Below, piece by piece: positions 60,948 to 64,000 of a stretch of DNA of 64,000 nucleotides. A program made the translations under genes and the position numbers. The notes below the pieces were generated by a model. That model was not told where the DNA came from. It made no database searches and saw only the letters and a list, made by a program, of their open reading frames with translations. How positions within the stretch are numbered: position 1 is the stretch's first letter; every line of letters starts with the position of its first letter. Origin of the DNA: Euonymus europaeus (lineage: Eukaryota; Streptophyta; Magnoliopsida; Celastrales; Celastraceae); assembly GCA_963580455.1 (NCBI GenBank), contig OY756963.1:27361555-27425554 (forward strand), given 5' to 3'.

Positions 60948-61353
60948 ATGTAAAATGACCATTGATTACAAACACGTGTAAGAATCACTTTATGTCCAAC
61001 ACTAGACATTAAGTGGGATGAAATGTGTGACATATTTTGAAATCTCAAACATTATCCTTGTGATCATACTCTGCTAAACGAGGTCTTTCCATGTCTCCTA
61101 TTTAGACATAAACAATATTCAGTTGCTTATAAAAATAAAAATAAAAACAAAAACAGAAAAAATCATATTCATGTGAAATGATGATTGATTACAGACACAT
61201 ATGTATGTCATAATCATTTTATATCCAACACTAGACATTAAACGGGATGAAATGTGTGACATATTTTAGAATGTTAAAAATTGTCTTTGTGATTCTCATA
61301 CTCTCTGCTAAACGAGGCCTCTCCATGTCTCCTCAGTTGCTTATAAAAATATT
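60948..61353. repeat. Diverged direct duplication, ~220-bp offset
   Basis: Two blocks (about 60948-61135 and 61171-61353) share ATTGATTACA, TCCAACACTAGACATTAA, GGGATGAAATGTGTGACATA, CTCTGCTAAACGAGG and CAGTTGCTTATAAAAAT in the same order. Confidence 0.85.
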
Positions 61354-64000
61354 TTAAAAAAAATCAGTTGCTCTGAAAACTAGTTACAGATATCTTCCAA
61401 ATTATTTATTGTTACCAAATACCAATCGATCGTAGCCAACATGGAGTCAACAAAAGCAAAAAAGCTCTTACCTTTATTGATGAGGCACACTACATCAATT
61501 AGTCTTCATCCATGTGAAGAATCTCTTTTGGTAAATTAAACAGAAAGAAGAAGAAAGAGAGGATCGGTGAAGGCCCAATTATAGCCAACCGTGACTAAGG
61601 AGGGAGGGGGGGTGGGTGGGTGGGGGTCCTCGCGTAGTTGCATGAGAGAATCCATACATTAATGCTCACCAACAGACCAACAAAAACCCTAGCTAGCTAT
61701 TTTGTAGTCCAATCATGTTAAAGAAATTATGCCCCTTTCGTTTTGTGGGGTAGAGCTGGAGTAGGGACTCCTCTGTCACTTTCAACAAAAGGAAAGATTT
61801 ATAGGTCAGGTGCCCCACACCAAATTACTCTTAAGAGAGAGAATAAATCAAGGACAACCATCAACAGCCCTTCTTTTTTTTTTTTGTGAAAACAACGGGG
61901 AAGCACTCAACCCCATTTGAAAGTGACCCTTTGTAGCTTGCTTGTCCCTTCCTTTAGTCGGTAGGATCATGACAATACACTCACCAAAACCAATATTTTT
62001 AGGAGGGACCTTGCTAAAATATGCAAATCTTTTTTCCTTCTTTCTGACAAAACATGTAGAGCTGTTTGTTATCAAGACAAACAATGGCAGAAAAATAAAA
62101 GGGATAAAATATTATCACATTATTGCCAATAGTGATATTTTAAGGTTGATGAAAAGGTTGGGTCATTTTCATAAAGAATTCTATATATTTTCCCCTTTAT
62201 ATTTTTTTGTTGTTGTGAATTTTAGAATTTTTCATAAATTAATAATATCCTCTGTTCTTTATGAATTTCCAATAGTTCCTAATCATTGCCATCAAGAACC
62301 TACTTTCAACAAATCTGATTGCTTAACTTGAATATCAGGAAAATCAGGAAATGCTAGTAATTGGGGTTTTCAATGACTTTATAGTGCGGACGATCAATTC
62401 ATTTTGCTTTTCAAAGTGAAAGAGAACAAAAAATGATTAAAAATTGCGGTTCAAGTTTTAGCTTTTGAATTTCACTATACTTGGATGTCAGTATGATTCC
62501 ATTCCTTTCAACACCAATCTCAATTGTCACCCAAAGTTAGGACCTAATTTTCACTGATTAGGTTTAGCGTACTGGATACGAAAATTAGATACGTATCAGA
62601 CAAGCATCACATAAAGCTGAGATTCGCAAAATAGCGATTAACATTCCAATTGTCTTAACTATTGAGTTGTATGCACATGATTTCATTTGTATTATGTGGA
62701 TTCCACTCATTCACTCAAATCTTATATGTACAATCCAGTAGCTAGGATAACTAAGCTCTCAAACCATCCCAGTATTTTTTTTATTTTTTTTTGTCAAATT
62801 GATCGATTTGCTCTTTCACCTTTGTAGAAAGGAAAAAAAAACCTCTCAATTTTATTTTATTTTATTGATAATGAGTACGGTACCTCAGACAAATATATAT
62901 ATTTGTGAGGAAAATCGTAAAAAAAAAAAAATTCCACATTAGAGCCAGCAAAAGTTCTCAAATCCTCTGCTGGGAAGAACATGATCGAAAGCATTAATCC
63001 TGGAAAAGTGAATAGTACACCTGCATGATAAAAGCACCAAAGTGAAAAACCTAGAAAACATCAAAGGAAAAAAAAAAAGTAGAATTTTCTCAATCTCCTA
63101 AATAAAGATTACATAAAGCAAAAAAGAACGAGAGAGGAGCAAGAATTTTCTAGTATTATACCGACCATGATATCATAGGTTGCAAACTAAGGCATCAACC
63201 CCTAAATTAATTTTCCTTTTCTTTTCTGTTCCACGTATAATTAATCGCTTGAGTTTGAATCTTGATTTGATCTCTGCAAATAAGGAAAAGAGAGATATTT
63301 TTCCTGTTTAAACAGGATTTAATTAATGTAAGCTAATTCAATTCAACTATAAAATATTGCTATCTATACTTGCTATGGTTAGGTCGAGTGTTAATCTCAC
63401 AGAAGAAAAAAAAAATATAAAGATTATTTTTTTCTAAAAAAAAAGAAAGTAACATAACATATTGGATGTGGAAAATGTCAGCATGAATTGTACGGCTGTC
63501 GAAGTTGCATGTGGAGGCCAAGAACCAAAATAGCATATATAATGACATCATTAATTTCCCAAAATAACTCAGACAAACTGCAAGTTTCTTTCTGGCAACC
63601 TCCTATCATAATTGTAAGAAAGTTGGATGAAAAAGGACGGAAATGATTAAAAGAGACTAAGAGATTAGTAATAATACATTGTGTTGGAATCTTTCATGTA
63701 CTATTAACATTTTCAATGTGGACAACCAAAAAAAAAAAAGTAATATGCTCAGACTCCCCCCACAAACTTTTGTCCTTATGCAAATACCCCTACACTAAAG
63801 TAAGTGACAAATGCATCCCCAGTTTTCAGTTGACCATTAAAGAAAACGGTCAACCCTCTTAAACTCACGTTAATGTAACGTTGATTGTCATATTAACACA
63901 TAATATGTAATTACAATAATTTTATTATTATTATTATCATATGTTTGATTACAAATAAGTTGGATCAAAAGGCGGGAGCTCGTGAGGGAAGCTTCTCTCT
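61354..64000. other. Intergenic to the right edge
   Basis: AT-rich DNA with no recognisable gene. The only marked feature is the G-rich motif at 61602-61626. Confidence 0.4.
61602..61626 (+). other. G-quadruplex-forming motif
   Basis: Five runs of three or more G separated by single A or T bases satisfy the classic four-tract G-quadruplex rule with one-base loops, the most stable kind. Confidence 0.8.

Noticed and set aside
1..64000. tRNA genes, rRNA, CRISPR arrays and bacterial operon signals
   Set aside because: I looked for T-loop motifs, rRNA-like blocks and regularly spaced short repeats and saw none that held up. The direct repeats present are ordinary plant tandem repeats.

Overview
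The window is nuclear DNA from a flowering plant, most likely a woody eudicot. The evidence is genes split by GT-AG introns, long AT-rich intergenic DNA, many degenerate transposons, and plant-specific families (plant cysteine oxidase, GARP-type MYB, Raf/EDR1-type MAPKKK, SIP1-clade trihelix). No tRNA, rRNA, CRISPR array, operon or organellar block was seen.

Layout. 1-5.4 kb: first exon of a mitochondrial ribosomal protein uL1m gene (minus strand, running off the left edge) and a complete four-exon MBF1 coactivator gene (minus). 7.5-11.2 kb: a complete five-exon plant cysteine oxidase (plus), head-to-head with MBF1. 16.1-17.8 kb: a five-exon GARP/MYB-SHAQKYF regulator whose last exon appears frameshifted. 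19-34 kb: a transposon-rich island with a broken Copia element, a seven-copy ~198-bp tandem array, several MITEs, a hAT remnant, a TRIM-like fragment, a LINE RNase H relic, an inverted copy of part of the uL1m first exon, and one small glycine-rich membrane protein gene (minus). 34.4-47.5 kb: a complete 16-exon Raf-like MAPKKK (817 aa predicted) with a complete TRIM, a MITE and a LINE tail in its introns. 48-54.5 kb: more relics, including two RNase H-like fragments. 55.5-58.3 kb: a trihelix transcription factor with two possible 3' ends. 58.3-64 kb: no gene recognised, but a perfect hairpin, a duplicated block and a strong G-quadruplex motif.

From memory of the Arabidopsis annotation, the order uL1m (At2g42710), MBF1a (At2g42680), PCO4 (At2g42670), a MYB-like gene (At2g42660) and a MAPKKK-like gene (At2g42640) matches a block of chromosome 2. 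The genes are therefore probably an ancestral syntenic block expanded by transposons. They do not form a pathway; each belongs to a different process (mitochondrial translation, stress coactivation, oxygen sensing through N-degrons, transcription, kinase signalling).

I found no convincing undescribed gene system. The best leads are the likely frameshifted GARP tail, a stop codon apparently made by a 3-nt deletion in a Gly/Cys codon repeat, the tandem array abutting the truncated Copia element, the uL1m exon fragment 30 kb from its parent, and the clustering of three unrelated elements in two adjacent MAPKKK introns. Exon boundaries were placed by hand from splice consensus and reading frame, without transcripts.
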